A stretch of DNA of 64,000 nucleotides from Heterorhizobium halophytocola (GCF_017873095.1 NZ_JAGGJU010000002.1:62001-126000), one strand, 5' to 3'; positions 25,441 to 34,530 are shown, counted from the first letter of the stretch. A program made the numbers and translations. Notes: generated from the letters alone by a model not told the origin.

Positions 25441-26743
25441 CGGCCGGCTGACGCCGAATTTCGACCGCCTCGCGCGGGCCGGCACCCATCTCTATCATTC
25501 CTTCACCAGCCAGCCGCTCTGCGGTCCTGCCCATTCTTCCATGCAGACCGGCCAGTTCGCCACCCAGACAGGATGCTTCCGCAACGGCATTCCGCTGGCC
25601 GACGATGCGGTCACCATTGCCAAGACCTTCGCCGGGGCAGGTTACAAGACCGGCTACATCGGCAAATGGCATCTGGGCGGCGCAGACCCGGTGCCGAAGA
25701 CCGAGCGCGGCGGCTATCAGAGCTGGCTCGCCGCCAACCTTCTGGAATTCACCTCCGACGCCTACGACACGGTGGTCTACGATGTGGATGACCAGCGCCG
25801 CAAGCTTCCGGGCTACCGCGTGGATGCGCTGACGGACGCGGCGATCCGCTACTGCGACGAGCACCAGAGCGATCCCTTCTTCCTCTTCGTCTCCTTTCTC
25901 GAGCCGCATCACCAGAACCACACCGACGCCTATCCCGCGCCGGACGGCTATGCCGACGAGATGAACGCACGGCTCTGGACGCCGCCGGACCTCGCCACCC
26001 TGAAGGGCACCAGCACATGGCATCTCGGCGGCAATTACGGCATGGTCAAGCGGCTGGACGAGGCATTCGGCCGGCTCGTCGACGCGCTGAAGAGCCTCGA
26101 CATGCTCGATGACACGATCATCATGTTCACCTCCGACCACGCCTGCCATTTCAAGACGCGGAACAGCGAATACAAGCGATCCTGTCATGAAAGCGCCGTG
26201 CGGGTCCCGACCCTGATCACCGGCCCCGGCTTCCAGTCCGGGGGGCAGGTCCGCGCCCTGTTTTCGACCATCGACGTTGCTCCGACGCTCATCGACGCGG
26301 CCGGGATCGCGGTTCCTCAGGAGATGACGGGACAGTCGATCCTTCCGGTCGTGCGCAATCACCGCGCTCCGTGGCGTGACGACGTCTTCTTCCAGATCTC
26401 GGAGACCGAGACCGGCCGCGCCCTGCGGACACATCGCTGGAAATATGGCGTGACCTCTGCCTATGACCGCGATGCGCCGCGATCGGACGCCTATCGCGAG
26501 AGCTATCTCTACGATCTCGACAATGATCCCTACGAGATGGTTAACCTGGTCGGGCTGACCTCTTTCCGCGAGGTGGCCGACGACCTGAAGGCGCGGCTCC
26601 TGCGCTGGATCGCCGACGTCGAGGAGGGCCAGGTGCCGGAGATCCTTGAGGCAAAGCCGCGCTTTCCGCGTCAGTTCAGGCTGAATGCGAGCGACCTCAT
26701 AGGCGCCGTGGATCGCGAACGCGACGTGGATCCCCTGGAATAG
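25433..26743 (+). pseudogene. Sulfatase-family hydrolase missing its N-terminus
   Basis: The frame is open for 436 codons, but its ATG (25433) lies inside the IS5 terminal repeat and the first true residues are TPNFDRLARAGTHLYHS. About 30-40 residues with the first metal-binding Asp pair are lost. The formylglycine motif reads C30-G-P-A-H34 where sulfatases have CxPxR; the His codon CAT is one transition from CGT. Other parts are well kept: GYIGKWHLGG, FTSDHACHFKTRN and a C-terminal region typical of this group. It is probably inactive. It converges on the kinase gene, 9 bp away. Confidence 0.75.
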
Positions 26744-26752
26744 GGTCGCGCC

Positions 26753-28051
26753 TCAATTCCGGCAAAAGGCGGCGAAGCGGTCGAACAGGGTCGCATCGCC
26801 CATCTGGCCACCCTTGAGCAGGAGGACCGGCGACCGGCCGCCCTCCTCCATGCGCCCCTCGCACAGCGCAACCCCCCGGTCCAGATCGGCGACATGGGAA
26901 AGGCTCGAGATCTGCAGTTCGGAGAGGATCAGGGAGGACGTGTCCCCCCCGGCCACGCCGATTCCGGACAGTGTCTTACCGGCGACGACGGTTTTCATCA
27001 GGGCTGCACATTTGAGCGCAAGCGCCTCGCCCGAGAGCCCGTATCGGGCCTCGTGCTGAAGATGGAGAAGGACATTGCGGCCCTCGCCCAGATGCCCGCG
27101 CGCCGTCGCGGCCAGGGTATCGAGACGGCTCTCGTTTTCCAGCATGACCGGGGTCACGGCCAAGGTGCTGTAGCGCGCGGCGTGGGCGATCTGGGCCGCG
27201 GTCAGCGACGATCGGCTTCCGGCAAACAGAAGCACGGGGCGGTCGGCATCCGCTGTCTGACGGGTGGCGCCGGCTGACGCACCGGTCTTTCGGTCAAGCG
27301 CCGGTCGCGCGGCACAGATGGCCTCCGCCACGCTGCTCGGTCCGACAAGCAAAATCGGGCCCTCCCAGTCGATTCCAGCCAAGGCAGCCCCGACGGTATC
27401 GACATGTGCCTGCGACGCGGCATCGACGAGCACAGGTCGCAAGCCGTTGCCGGAGGCAGAGAGAAGCCGCGGGCAGATGATTGCCGGCGCGACATCCAGT
27501 TCGGCACCGGAGACGAGCGAGATATCCGCAAGTCCCTGCCTCTGCAGATGTCGACGCAGGTCAGCCTCCCCCATCGGCGTCACGGGATGCGACGACATTA
27601 CGGGATGGCGGTCGATGCGATAGACGATGCCGTCGGGCGCCCGGGCAAAAAGGTTGCCGAAGAGGCAATAGCGCCCGAGACTGGGCTGTCCGCCGAGAAT
27701 GATGGTCAGCGCCGGCTGCAGCGCCTCACTCAGGCCGCGCACCGCTGCGCCGATACTGCCGACCGTCTCGCTGCTGTCGAAGGTCGAACAGACCTTGAAG
27801 TGATAGAAGCGCGCGCCGAGATCCCTGATCTGCGGTGCCATGGCTTCGCAGGCCCGGCGGATCGCATCCGCCTCCATCGCGCGCAACGCCGTCGCGATGC
27901 CGACCGCGTCCAGTCCCTCGCAATCGGCAGCGCCCGGCACCGAGAGGAACAGCCTTGTACGCCGGCCTCCGCGCGCAAACGCGGCGAGTGTATCCGACGC
28001 ACCGGTGAAGTCGTCACCGATGAAGACAGTCTCCGGCAGGTGCTCCGTCAT
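26753..28051 (-). CDS. Four-carbon acid sugar kinase family protein (DUF1537; OiaK-like)
   Basis: 432 residues with the family start FIGDDFTGASDTLAAFA, the central ILGGQPSLGRYCLFGNLFA and HPVMSSHPVTPMGEADLRRHL, and the ATP-binding C-terminal GIGVAGGDTSS...LLLKGGQMGD. These kinases phosphorylate C4 acid sugars such as erythronate, or 3-oxo-isoapionate in D-apionate pathways. The start overlaps the stop of the RuBisCO-like gene (ATGA), so the two are translationally coupled. A kinase followed by a RuBisCO-like decarboxylase matches the OiaK/OiaX pair known from apionate catabolism. The substrate assignment remains inference. Confidence 0.85.
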   Translation of the reverse strand: MTEHLPETVFIGDDFTGASDTLAAFARGGRRTRLFLSVPGAADCEGLDAVGIATALRAMEADAIRRACEAMAPQIRDLGARFYHFKVCSTFDSSETVGSIGAAVRGLSEALQPALTIILGGQPSLGRYCLFGNLFARAPDGIVYRIDRHPVMSSHPVTPMGEADLRRHLQRQGLADISLVSGAELDVAPAIICPRLLSASGNGLRPVLVDAASQAHVDTVGAALAGIDWEGPILLVGPSSVAEAICAARPALDRKTGASAGATRQTADADRPVLLFAGSRSSLTAAQIAHAARYSTLAVTPVMLENESRLDTLAATARGHLGEGRNVLLHLQHEARYGLSGEALALKCAALMKTVVAGKTLSGIGVAGGDTSSLILSELQISSLSHVADLDRGVALCEGRMEEGGRSPVLLLKGGQMGDATLFDRFAAFCRN

Positions 28052-29328
28052 CCGCGTGCACCGTAAAATGCGAGCGCGGCAGCCAGGGCCGGATGGTTTG
28101 CCGCGTGCTCCTCAAGTGTTTTGTCCTGCAGGATCGCCTCATAGGCCTGCCGCAGGCTCTCAACCCCGGCCTCAGGACCTAGTGGGTGGGCAAGGATGCC
28201 GCCGCCAGCGAGGAACATGAAATCCTCACTGTCCGCGGCCTCCATGGCGCGATGCAGCGTTGCCGCCCATTGGCCGGACGAAAAGACCGGCATGACCCGG
28301 TCATCGATACCGGAATCGGCCGAAAGCGGTGCCAGGCAGCGCCGCGCCGCATGCTCGACCTCCTCGGCAGGATCCGAAAATTTGCCCCCGATGCCATGGA
28401 CATGCATGTGGTCAATCCCCGCCAGCCGGTAGAGCGCCTGATAGGCATCGAAACCGAAGCCGAGCGCCGGATGCCGGCCAAAGGCGCCGTAGCCGTTGCG
28501 ATGGCCGTGAACCGCAAGCGGTGTCGATCGGCGCAGCGTCTCCGTAGCCGACAGGCCGCACCAGTTGAGGCTCGCCATCACGCACGAGCCCCCTTCCCGC
28601 TCGACAAGCTCTGCATGGCGCCGCATGGCATCCGTTTCGTCGGTGACATTGAAGGCCACCATGACGTTGCGACAAGTCCGGTCCCGATAGGCCCGAACTT
28701 CCCGCATGACAGCCGGGACGCGCTCGGCAAGCGGCGCATGCACCGGATTTGCGCAGATCTCGTCGTCCTTGATGAAGTCGACGCCCGCCTCGCAGAGGCT
28801 GGCCACCAGACCTGCCGTCTCCTGCGCCGACATGCCGACATTGGGCTTGAGGATCGTCCCGAACAGCGGGCGCCCCTCCGCACCCGTAGAAGCGCGGGTG
28901 CCTCCAATGCCGAGACGCGGCATTTCATAGCTCTGCCGATAGGCCGCAGGCAGGTCGATCGACAGCAGCTTGAGCCCGGTCACCTCACCCAGATCGTAGA
29001 GGTTTCCGGCAACGATCGAGGCGAGCGTCGGCAGGTTTCGACCCACGTTCTCGACCGGATACGCAACGCGCACATGGGCCCTGCGATAGGGTGCATGAGC
29101 ATGCCTGCGCTCGAGATAGGCGCTGTAGAGGCTGGGTTCCGCAAGCGGTTCGATCTCGTCTACCGACAGCACGACTGCGGCCGCCCGCTCCTTGAGTTCC
29201 TCGGTCTCGTTCGCCACCTTGACGAAGGTGCCGGAACTCTGCTCGCCGGCCATGATGCCCGCGACCTTTTCCGGATCGAGCGGGGTCTCGATCAGGTATC
29301 GCGCCTCGATGAATTGCCTTGCCGCCAT
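28048..29328 (-). CDS. RuBisCO-like protein (form IV; OiaX/decarboxylase-like)
   Basis: 426 residues of the RuBisCO large-chain superfamily. The carbamylation/metal motif is intact (GVDFIKDDE), as are the first phosphate/catalytic loop FGTILKPNVG, VHGHRNGYGAF (His-Arg of the phosphate site) and HVHGIGGKF (loop-6 lysine equivalent). The second Lys of the usual KPK is Asn and the C-terminal SSGQ...AGGGILAHP keeps the second phosphate site. It should therefore enolise a phosphorylated keto sugar acid but is not a CO2-fixing RuBisCO. Gene context (TRAP transporter, VOC protein, DUF1537 kinase) supports a 3-oxo-acid phosphate decarboxylase or transcarboxylase. Confidence 0.88.
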   Translation of the reverse strand: MAARQFIEARYLIETPLDPEKVAGIMAGEQSSGTFVKVANETEELKERAAAVVLSVDEIEPLAEPSLYSAYLERRHAHAPYRRAHVRVAYPVENVGRNLPTLASIVAGNLYDLGEVTGLKLLSIDLPAAYRQSYEMPRLGIGGTRASTGAEGRPLFGTILKPNVGMSAQETAGLVASLCEAGVDFIKDDEICANPVHAPLAERVPAVMREVRAYRDRTCRNVMVAFNVTDETDAMRRHAELVEREGGSCVMASLNWCGLSATETLRRSTPLAVHGHRNGYGAFGRHPALGFGFDAYQALYRLAGIDHMHVHGIGGKFSDPAEEVEHAARRCLAPLSADSGIDDRVMPVFSSGQWAATLHRAMEAADSEDFMFLAGGGILAHPLGPEAGVESLRQAYEAILQDKTLEEHAANHPALAAALAFYGARG

Positions 29329-29336
29329 GACGCGCC

Positions 29337-29876
29337 TCAGATCTTGCTGAGATCGGGGAAGGGCCGAACCGGATCGCTACCGTCCCAATCCTTCGACGCT
29401 TCGCGGATCAGATCGAACATGCGTCCCTTGGGCCCCAGTACCTCGGAAAGCTCGATCACGGTTCCGGGATGGTCTTCCTGGGCGAAATAGACGAAACGGC
29501 CGTTCACGCCGACGGTCCCGTTCATCTTGACGCGAAACCCCTCGCCTTCCATCCGCGCCAGATCTTCGTCGAATGTCTGGGTCCAGTAGGCAACGTGCTG
29601 CAGACCACGGTGACCGGCAGCCATGAAATCCCGATACATGGACGGCGCATCGTTGCGGGTCTGGATCAGTTCGACCTGAATGAAGCCGGCATTGGCGAGA
29701 GCGACGGAATTGTGGACGTCATAGCGCTCGCCCTCATAGGTGTAATCCTCGATCGGAACCTTCGGATTGTAGTACCAGGGACCGACCCCCATCGTGCCGT
29801 GCCAATAGGCCATGGCGGCTTCTATGTCGTCTACGACGTAGCCCAGCTGACGGATTTCGCCCAGGAATCTGCTCAT
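29337..29876 (-). CDS. VOC (glyoxalase/bleomycin resistance) superfamily protein
   Basis: 179 residues starting RQLGYVVDDIEAAMAYWHGTMGVGPWYY, with a second half LQHVAYWTQTFDEDLARMEGEGF and PGTVIELSEV: two betaalphabetabetabeta modules of a metal-dependent VOC fold. Metal ligands are likely the His of LQHVAYW and the Glu of VIELSE. It lies in the operon between the TRAP transporter and the RuBisCO-like protein, 9 bp from the transporter. VOC enzymes include isomerases and epimerases, so it may prepare the substrate for the kinase. No closer assignment is safe. Confidence 0.8.
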   Translation of the reverse strand: MSRFLGEIRQLGYVVDDIEAAMAYWHGTMGVGPWYYNPKVPIEDYTYEGERYDVHNSVALANAGFIQVELIQTRNDAPSMYRDFMAAGHRGLQHVAYWTQTFDEDLARMEGEGFRVKMNGTVGVNGRFVYFAQEDHPGTVIELSEVLGPKGRMFDLIREASKDWDGSDPVRPFPDLSKI

Positions 29877-29885
29877 GTGGAAGCC

Positions 29886-31163
29886 TCATTGCACCATGTA
29901 GTTGGGAAGCCATGTCGAGATCGCGGGGATCAGCGTCACGGCGAGAAGGGAAAGCATCAGCGAGATCAGGAAGGGCAGTGTGCCCCTGATGACCGTGTGG
30001 ACCGGCATTTTTGCGACGATTGACACCATGTAGAGGCTCATGCCGACGGGCGGGGTGAGCAGGCCGATCATCAGGTTGAGAACGAATACGATGCCCAGTT
30101 GCAGCGGATCGACGCCTGCCGCGGCCAAGGCCGGTGCGATGATTGGCGCGATGATCAGGATCGCTGCAATCGATTCCAGCACCATGCCGACGACGAGCAG
30201 CAGGATGTTGACCAGAAGCAGCAGAAACAGCGGATTGTCGGAAAGACCGAGCAGGAAGGCGCTGACCGTGACCGGCACGCGGTCCATGGTCAGGACCCAG
30301 GCAAACAGCGCCGCCGTCGAGACGATGAACAGGATGCTGCCTGTCGCCTCGACGGTTTCCTGCAGGCTTCTGACAATGCCGCGCCAGTCGAGGCTGCGGT
30401 AGATGAAAAGACCGATGAACAGGGCATAGGCGACGGTCACGCCCGCCACTTCCGTCGGGCCGAAATAGCCGCTCATTAGTCCGCCGATCAGCAGGACCGG
30501 CGCCAGGATTGCCGGAAGCGATATGACGAATTTCCGCGCTATGGCGGCAAGGCTCGGCGTGACATCGTCCCGCGGCAGGTTCTTCAGCCGCGCCGTGATA
30601 GCCACCTGGACCATCAGCAGCAGGGTGATCAGGATCGCAGGCACGATGCCGGCCAGCAGCAGCTTGACGGCCGAGACATTGGCGACGCTCGCATAGATGA
30701 TGATCGGTATGGAGGGCGGGAAGATCGGTCCGATGGTGGCAGCGGCGATCGTGATACCGGCGGCGAAATCCTCCCGGTAGCCCTGCTTCTTCATCTGGTT
30801 GATCTGGATCGCGCCAAGCGCACCGATGTCGGCCAGGGCGGCCCCGGAGACGCCGGAAAAGACGAGACTGACGAGAATGCTGACCTGGGCGACCGCGCCG
30901 CGGACCCGGCCGACCAGCAGGCGGACAAAGTCGAACAGGTGGGTCGTCACGCCCATGGCCGTCAGAAGGTTGGCAGCCAGGATGAACAGCGGCACGGCAA
31001 GCAATGGCGTGGAATCGAGAGCGTTGACGGCGCGCTGCGCCAGCACGTTGACCGGCAGACCATATGCGACGATCACCACCGCGGATGAAAGGCCGAGGCA
31101 AACGGCAACCGGCATGCCGATCGCAAGCGTCAGCAGGAAAAGGATAAGAAGAGTAAGGCTCAT
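29886..31163 (-). CDS. TRAP transporter large permease (DctM family)
   Basis: 425 residues from the ATG at 31163, which overlaps the stop of the small permease gene by four bases. About 12 membrane segments. Family motifs include PLFILAANLLTAMGV, VFSGVSGAALADIGALG, FAAGITIAAATIGPIFPPSI and the C-terminal LNLMIGLLTPPVGMSLYMV. It imports an organic acid using the sodium gradient, with its DctQ and DctP partners encoded upstream. The adjacent pathway genes suggest a branched or C4-C5 sugar acid. Confidence 0.92.
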   Translation of the reverse strand: MSLTLLILFLLTLAIGMPVAVCLGLSSAVVIVAYGLPVNVLAQRAVNALDSTPLLAVPLFILAANLLTAMGVTTHLFDFVRLLVGRVRGAVAQVSILVSLVFSGVSGAALADIGALGAIQINQMKKQGYREDFAAGITIAAATIGPIFPPSIPIIIYASVANVSAVKLLLAGIVPAILITLLLMVQVAITARLKNLPRDDVTPSLAAIARKFVISLPAILAPVLLIGGLMSGYFGPTEVAGVTVAYALFIGLFIYRSLDWRGIVRSLQETVEATGSILFIVSTAALFAWVLTMDRVPVTVSAFLLGLSDNPLFLLLLVNILLLVVGMVLESIAAILIIAPIIAPALAAAGVDPLQLGIVFVLNLMIGLLTPPVGMSLYMVSIVAKMPVHTVIRGTLPFLISLMLSLLAVTLIPAISTWLPNYMVQ

Positions 31164-31690
31164 TGCGGACCGCCGGCCGGAGATTGATTGGCCACGCCGC
31201 CACCCGCAAGACAGAGAAGCCTTACCAGAGCCACGAGGCCAAGGAGTGTGATGCCAACCACGGCGGGCGCATAGAAGATCCAGTTGGACAAGCCCATGGC
31301 CGGGGTCGCGAACTTGCCTGCCCGCATGAGATAGGCCTGCATGCCGTAAAGGGTGATCGCGCAGAAGACGAAGACACCGGCTTCCGCGACGACCGCCATG
31401 ACGCGCCTTGAACGACCGCCGAGAAACTGGGGCAGCATATCCACCGCGACATGCTGGCTGCGCACGGCGAGAAGCGGAAGGGCGAGATAGACGAGCGCCA
31501 CGCCGGAAAAGCGCGCCAGCTCGTCTGCCCACGGCAGCCCCAGATCGAAGCCGTTGCGGGCAACGACCTGCAGCACGACGAGGACCGCCATCAGGGCAAG
31601 CAGCAATACGGCAACGGCCATCAACAATTGCGCAATCCGCAGGAGTATCGTGTGTGCGAATGTCACCATCGTGCCGGCCGTCGACGTCAT
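31160..31690 (-). CDS. TRAP transporter small permease (DctQ family)
   Basis: 176 residues from the ATG at 31690. Four predicted membrane segments, with the family region NGFDLGLPWADELARFSGVALVYLALPLLAVRSQHVAVDML, in which W-x-E/DEL and the H-V-x-VD pattern are typical. It lies 23 bp after the binding protein and overlaps DctM. A much longer frame in the same register reaches to 32791 but lies antisense-like across the binding protein gene, so the short start is used. Confidence 0.88.
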   Translation of the reverse strand: MTSTAGTMVTFAHTILLRIAQLLMAVAVLLLALMAVLVVLQVVARNGFDLGLPWADELARFSGVALVYLALPLLAVRSQHVAVDMLPQFLGGRSRRVMAVVAEAGVFVFCAITLYGMQAYLMRAGKFATPAMGLSNWIFYAPAVVGITLLGLVALVRLLCLAGGGVANQSPAGGPQ

Positions 31691-31713
31691 AACTTGGCTC
31701 CCCCAGCTTGCGA

Positions 31714-32748
31714 TCAGGCGATCGCCTTGATCTTGGCGTAGAGGTCGCCGTATTTCTCGCCGAAACGCTCGTCGACCAGTTTCTGCACCGATGCCCGGAA
31801 CTCGCCGATTTTCAGGCCCTCGTCGACACCGATGACCGTCATACCCTTTGCCTTGAGGGCTTCGGTATCCTTGGCTTCGTTGTCGGCAATCGCCTTGGTC
31901 GCCCGGTCGCGGATTTCGGACGCCGAGGTACTGACGGCCTGTTTCTGCGCATCGCTGAGGCCCTGCCAGACGTCCTCGTTCATGACGACGACCTCCGCAT
32001 TGGACATGTGCCCCGTCAGCATGAGATGCGACTGCACCTCGTAGAGCTTGACGTTGAGAACCACGTTGACGGGATTTTCCTGTCCGGACGCGACACCGGT
32101 CGCAAGCGCTGTCGGCACTTCCGACCAGTCGACCGGGATCGGCACGGCGCCCATGCCCTCCACGGCCGTGGTGTAGATCGGGAACGGAACGGCACGGATC
32201 TTTACCCCCGCCAGATCCTTGGGCGACATCACGGCCTTGTTGCAGGTCAGGTTGCGGCGACCGAAATAATGCGCGTAGACGACACGCACATTGGCGGCCT
32301 TGACGAGCCCCTGATTGAGTTCGGCCATCACCGGCGAATTGACGTCCATGACCTTCATCAGGTGATCGACGTCGCGGTAGAGATAAGGTGTGTCGAGAGC
32401 GGCAAACGGCTCGTAGAGCGAACCGATGCCGCCGGCGGTATTGTGAGAGAAGGCGATGTTGCCAAGCGACACGGACTCGGCCAGTTCCTGCAGCTTTCCG
32501 AGCTGGGATGCCGGAAAGACATCGACCTTGATGTCGCCGCCGGAATTCTTCGCCACGGCCTCGGCGAACCAGTCGGCCTGGGCTCCGGCGACGCTCGCAG
32601 GCTCGTTGTTGTGGCCGTACTGCAACGTCATCGACTGCGCCCGTGCGATATAAGGCGCCATGAGTATCGATGCGGCCGCCCCCGCGCCGATACCCAGGAC
32701 AGACCGGCGCGAAACCGCCGACTTCGCCAATGCAAATTCTTGAGCCAT
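31714..32748 (-). CDS. TRAP transporter substrate-binding protein (DctP family)
   Basis: 344 residues from the second of two adjacent ATGs (32748), which sits 5-6 nt after GGGAGG. A Tat-type signal (SRRSVLGIGAG...YIARAQS) precedes the mature protein. DctP features: LQYGHNNEPASVAGAQADWFAEAVAKNSGGDIKVDVFPASQLG and the carboxylate-binding arginine in LAGVKIRAVP. It is the first gene of the operon and divergent from the LacI regulator gene. It captures the pathway substrate in the periplasm. Confidence 0.9.
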   Translation of the reverse strand: MAQEFALAKSAVSRRSVLGIGAGAAASILMAPYIARAQSMTLQYGHNNEPASVAGAQADWFAEAVAKNSGGDIKVDVFPASQLGKLQELAESVSLGNIAFSHNTAGGIGSLYEPFAALDTPYLYRDVDHLMKVMDVNSPVMAELNQGLVKAANVRVVYAHYFGRRNLTCNKAVMSPKDLAGVKIRAVPFPIYTTAVEGMGAVPIPVDWSEVPTALATGVASGQENPVNVVLNVKLYEVQSHLMLTGHMSNAEVVVMNEDVWQGLSDAQKQAVSTSASEIRDRATKAIADNEAKDTEALKAKGMTVIGVDEGLKIGEFRASVQKLVDERFGEKYGDLYAKIKAIA

Positions 32749-32834
32749 CATTTCCTCCCTGACTGCTCCCTGCCGGCGCACACCTCCTCAAGGCGTGCCT
32801 CTTGACAGGAAGCTACGAAGGCGCATGCTTCAGG

Positions 32835-32848
32835 TCAAACCGTATTAA
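32835..32848. promoter_or_regulatory. LacI-type operator candidate TCAAACCGTATTAA
   Basis: Imperfect palindrome centred on CG, matching the LacI-family pattern TnAAnnCGnnTTnA. It lies directly before the LacI gene start and 87 bp upstream of the divergent TRAP operon. Probably autoregulatory and regulatory for the operon; it is only a pattern match. Confidence 0.4.
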
Positions 32849-33922
32849 ATGATGGATGTTGATGTGTCGTCAGACAAAATCGACACCGGTCGAACCAACC
32901 GGCTCCCGCTGATGGACGACATTGCTGTCCGCGCCGGCGTCTCGCTTGCGACCGTCGATCGCGTGCTCAACCAGCGCAAAGGCGTGCGGGAACGCACGGT
33001 ATCGCTAGTGCTGCGCTCGGCCCTAGAAGTCGGATATCTGAGCCAGGAGGAATACGACCTGCTGGTGAGACCGCGTCCGCCAAACGTCGTCTTCCTGCTT
33101 CCCAACGGCACCAATCCCTATCTGCGGCTGCTCGGAGAGAAAGTCCGGAAAAGAGCGGATATGAGGTCTCGCGACAGCGCCAACATCCGCTGTTTCTTCG
33201 TCGACAGCTTCGCACCATCCGCTCTTGCGGCCGCCCTTCGCCATCATGCCAGATGGGCGGACGCAATCGCCTGCATGGCCCTCGACCACCCGGCTGTGCG
33301 CGAGGCGACGGCGGAGATCGTGGCACGCAACAAGAAGGTCGTCGCCATCGTCTCGGATTTCGCGCCGGCGGTGCGCAGCGCCTATGTCGGCCTCGACAAC
33401 CAGCAGGCGGGCCGCACCGCCGCCTATCTGCTCGGCCGCTTCTGCCGGCACCAGAAGGGCGACGTCGCCGTCATCGCCGGCAGCCGCATCTACCGGGCGC
33501 ATACCGACCGGGAAATGGGCTTCCAGAGCCTGGTCGAGGAAATGTATCCGGAGCTCAGCATCATCGGAGTGCGCGAGGGGCATGACGACCGGGACGAAAA
33601 CTACCGTCACACGCTCGCGCTGATCGATCACCATCCGGAGCTTGTCGGCATCTACAATGTCGGCGGCTCCTCCGACGGCATAGCCCGGGCATTGAAGGAA
33701 AGGGGCAGGAGCGAGGACCTCGTCTTCATCGGCCATGGCCTCAGCGCCGACACCCGCCGCCTTCTGCTCGACGGCACGATGGATGCGGTCATCAATTCGG
33801 ACCCGGATCTGGTGCTGAGCGCGGCGCTCGCCGCCTGCGGCGAGCTGTCCGGCGACGGCAGTCCGCCCTTGGCCCCTTTGCTGAAGATGGAAATCCTGCT
33901 GCGCGAAAACCTGCCGCTATAG
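32849..33922 (+). CDS. LacI-family transcriptional regulator
   Basis: 357 residues. The DNA-binding helix-turn-helix is at about 21-45 (MDDIAVRAGVSLATVDRVLNQRKGVRERT), followed by a periplasmic-binding-like effector domain with VVFLLPNGTNPYLRLLGEKV, YVGLDNQQAGRTAAYLLGRF and GIYNVGGSSDG. The YVGLDNxxAGRxAA motif is typical of regulators of sugar and sugar-acid pathways. It is divergent from the TRAP/RuBisCO-like operon and is the likely local repressor. A second ATG at 32852 is equally possible as start. Confidence 0.9.
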   Translation: MMDVDVSSDKIDTGRTNRLPLMDDIAVRAGVSLATVDRVLNQRKGVRERTVSLVLRSALEVGYLSQEEYDLLVRPRPPNVVFLLPNGTNPYLRLLGEKVRKRADMRSRDSANIRCFFVDSFAPSALAAALRHHARWADAIACMALDHPAVREATAEIVARNKKVVAIVSDFAPAVRSAYVGLDNQQAGRTAAYLLGRFCRHQKGDVAVIAGSRIYRAHTDREMGFQSLVEEMYPELSIIGVREGHDDRDENYRHTLALIDHHPELVGIYNVGGSSDGIARALKERGRSEDLVFIGHGLSADTRRLLLDGTMDAVINSDPDLVLSAALAACGELSGDGSPPLAPLLKMEILLRENLPL

Positions 33923-33973
33923 CAAAATCCTGACAGAACGGACGCCCCCGGCCGCGACAAAGAGACCCTGTGC

Positions 33974-34060
33974 CTACCAGGCTGCCTGATAAAGTTTCAG
34001 GATATCGTCCCTTGAAAGGCCCAAGGGGTTACGTGCCGAGCAAGCCGCGTGAGCCGGGTG
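33974..34060 (-). pseudogene. C-terminal remnant of an iron-containing alcohol dehydrogenase
   Basis: The minus strand reads ARNPLGLSRDDILKLYQAAW and stop (33974), which matches the last helix of group III iron-dependent alcohol dehydrogenases and maleylacetate reductases. Coding similarity fades above about 34060. Everything upstream of this tail is absent. It converges with the LacI gene. Confidence 0.5.
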
Positions 34061-34237
34061 GGGTGGCACAACAGAAACGCCTTTTGCCATCTATGCGGTC
34101 CATCTGCCGGACATACTTGATGGGATAGCCCTGGGTGAGAGAGTTACCGGTTCGGCATAGGCGTTTGGCGAACCACCAGCTTGGAGGATATCCATCGACC
34201 GCATATTTTCGCAGTCAGCCTTTTGCAGGAGCCATAG

Positions 34238-34519
34238 ATGAACGAACAGATCGAAGCGATTCTGGAGCTGTATCATCAGCGTATAAACGAGGAGCGGAGC
34301 AAGCCGCGCTTCGAGCCTCCTGGTGGGCGTGACGGCGGCCAGGATCAGCGCATGCGCGCCGTTGGGCCGCAGACCGGCCGCCCTATCGATCTGCTCGCCG
34401 GAAGTCTCAAAGCACCGATAATTCTGAAGATCGGCACATCGTTCGGATATTCGGGCTGGCTGGCGGAGGCGGCGCGTGCCAACGGCGGCCGGATCATCAG
34501 TATGGAGATACATGCCTAA
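34238..34519 (+). pseudogene. 5' fragment of a class I SAM-dependent methyltransferase (O-methyltransferase family)
   Basis: ATG at 34238 with GGAG upstream. The frame covers the first 90 or so residues: a helical N-terminus, then SLKAPIILKIGTSFGYSGWLAEAARANGG, the SAM-binding motif I with GTSFGYSG. It stops at a TAA just 12 bp before the left end of an IS21-type remnant, right after IISMEIHA where motif II would follow. The catalytic part is missing, so the gene was probably cut by the IS. Confidence 0.65.
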
Positions 34520-34530
34520 AAGTCAGCGTA

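Noticed and set aside
28048..29328. Carbon-fixing RuBisCO large subunit
   Set aside because: One of the catalytic lysines (KPK to KPN) is changed, no small subunit or phosphoribulokinase is present, and the context is catabolic. Form IV RuBisCO-like protein is the better reading.
29734..31209. 491-codon minus-strand frame
   Set aside because: Same strand but other register than the DctM gene; Arg/Pro/His-rich with no membrane segments, so a shadow.
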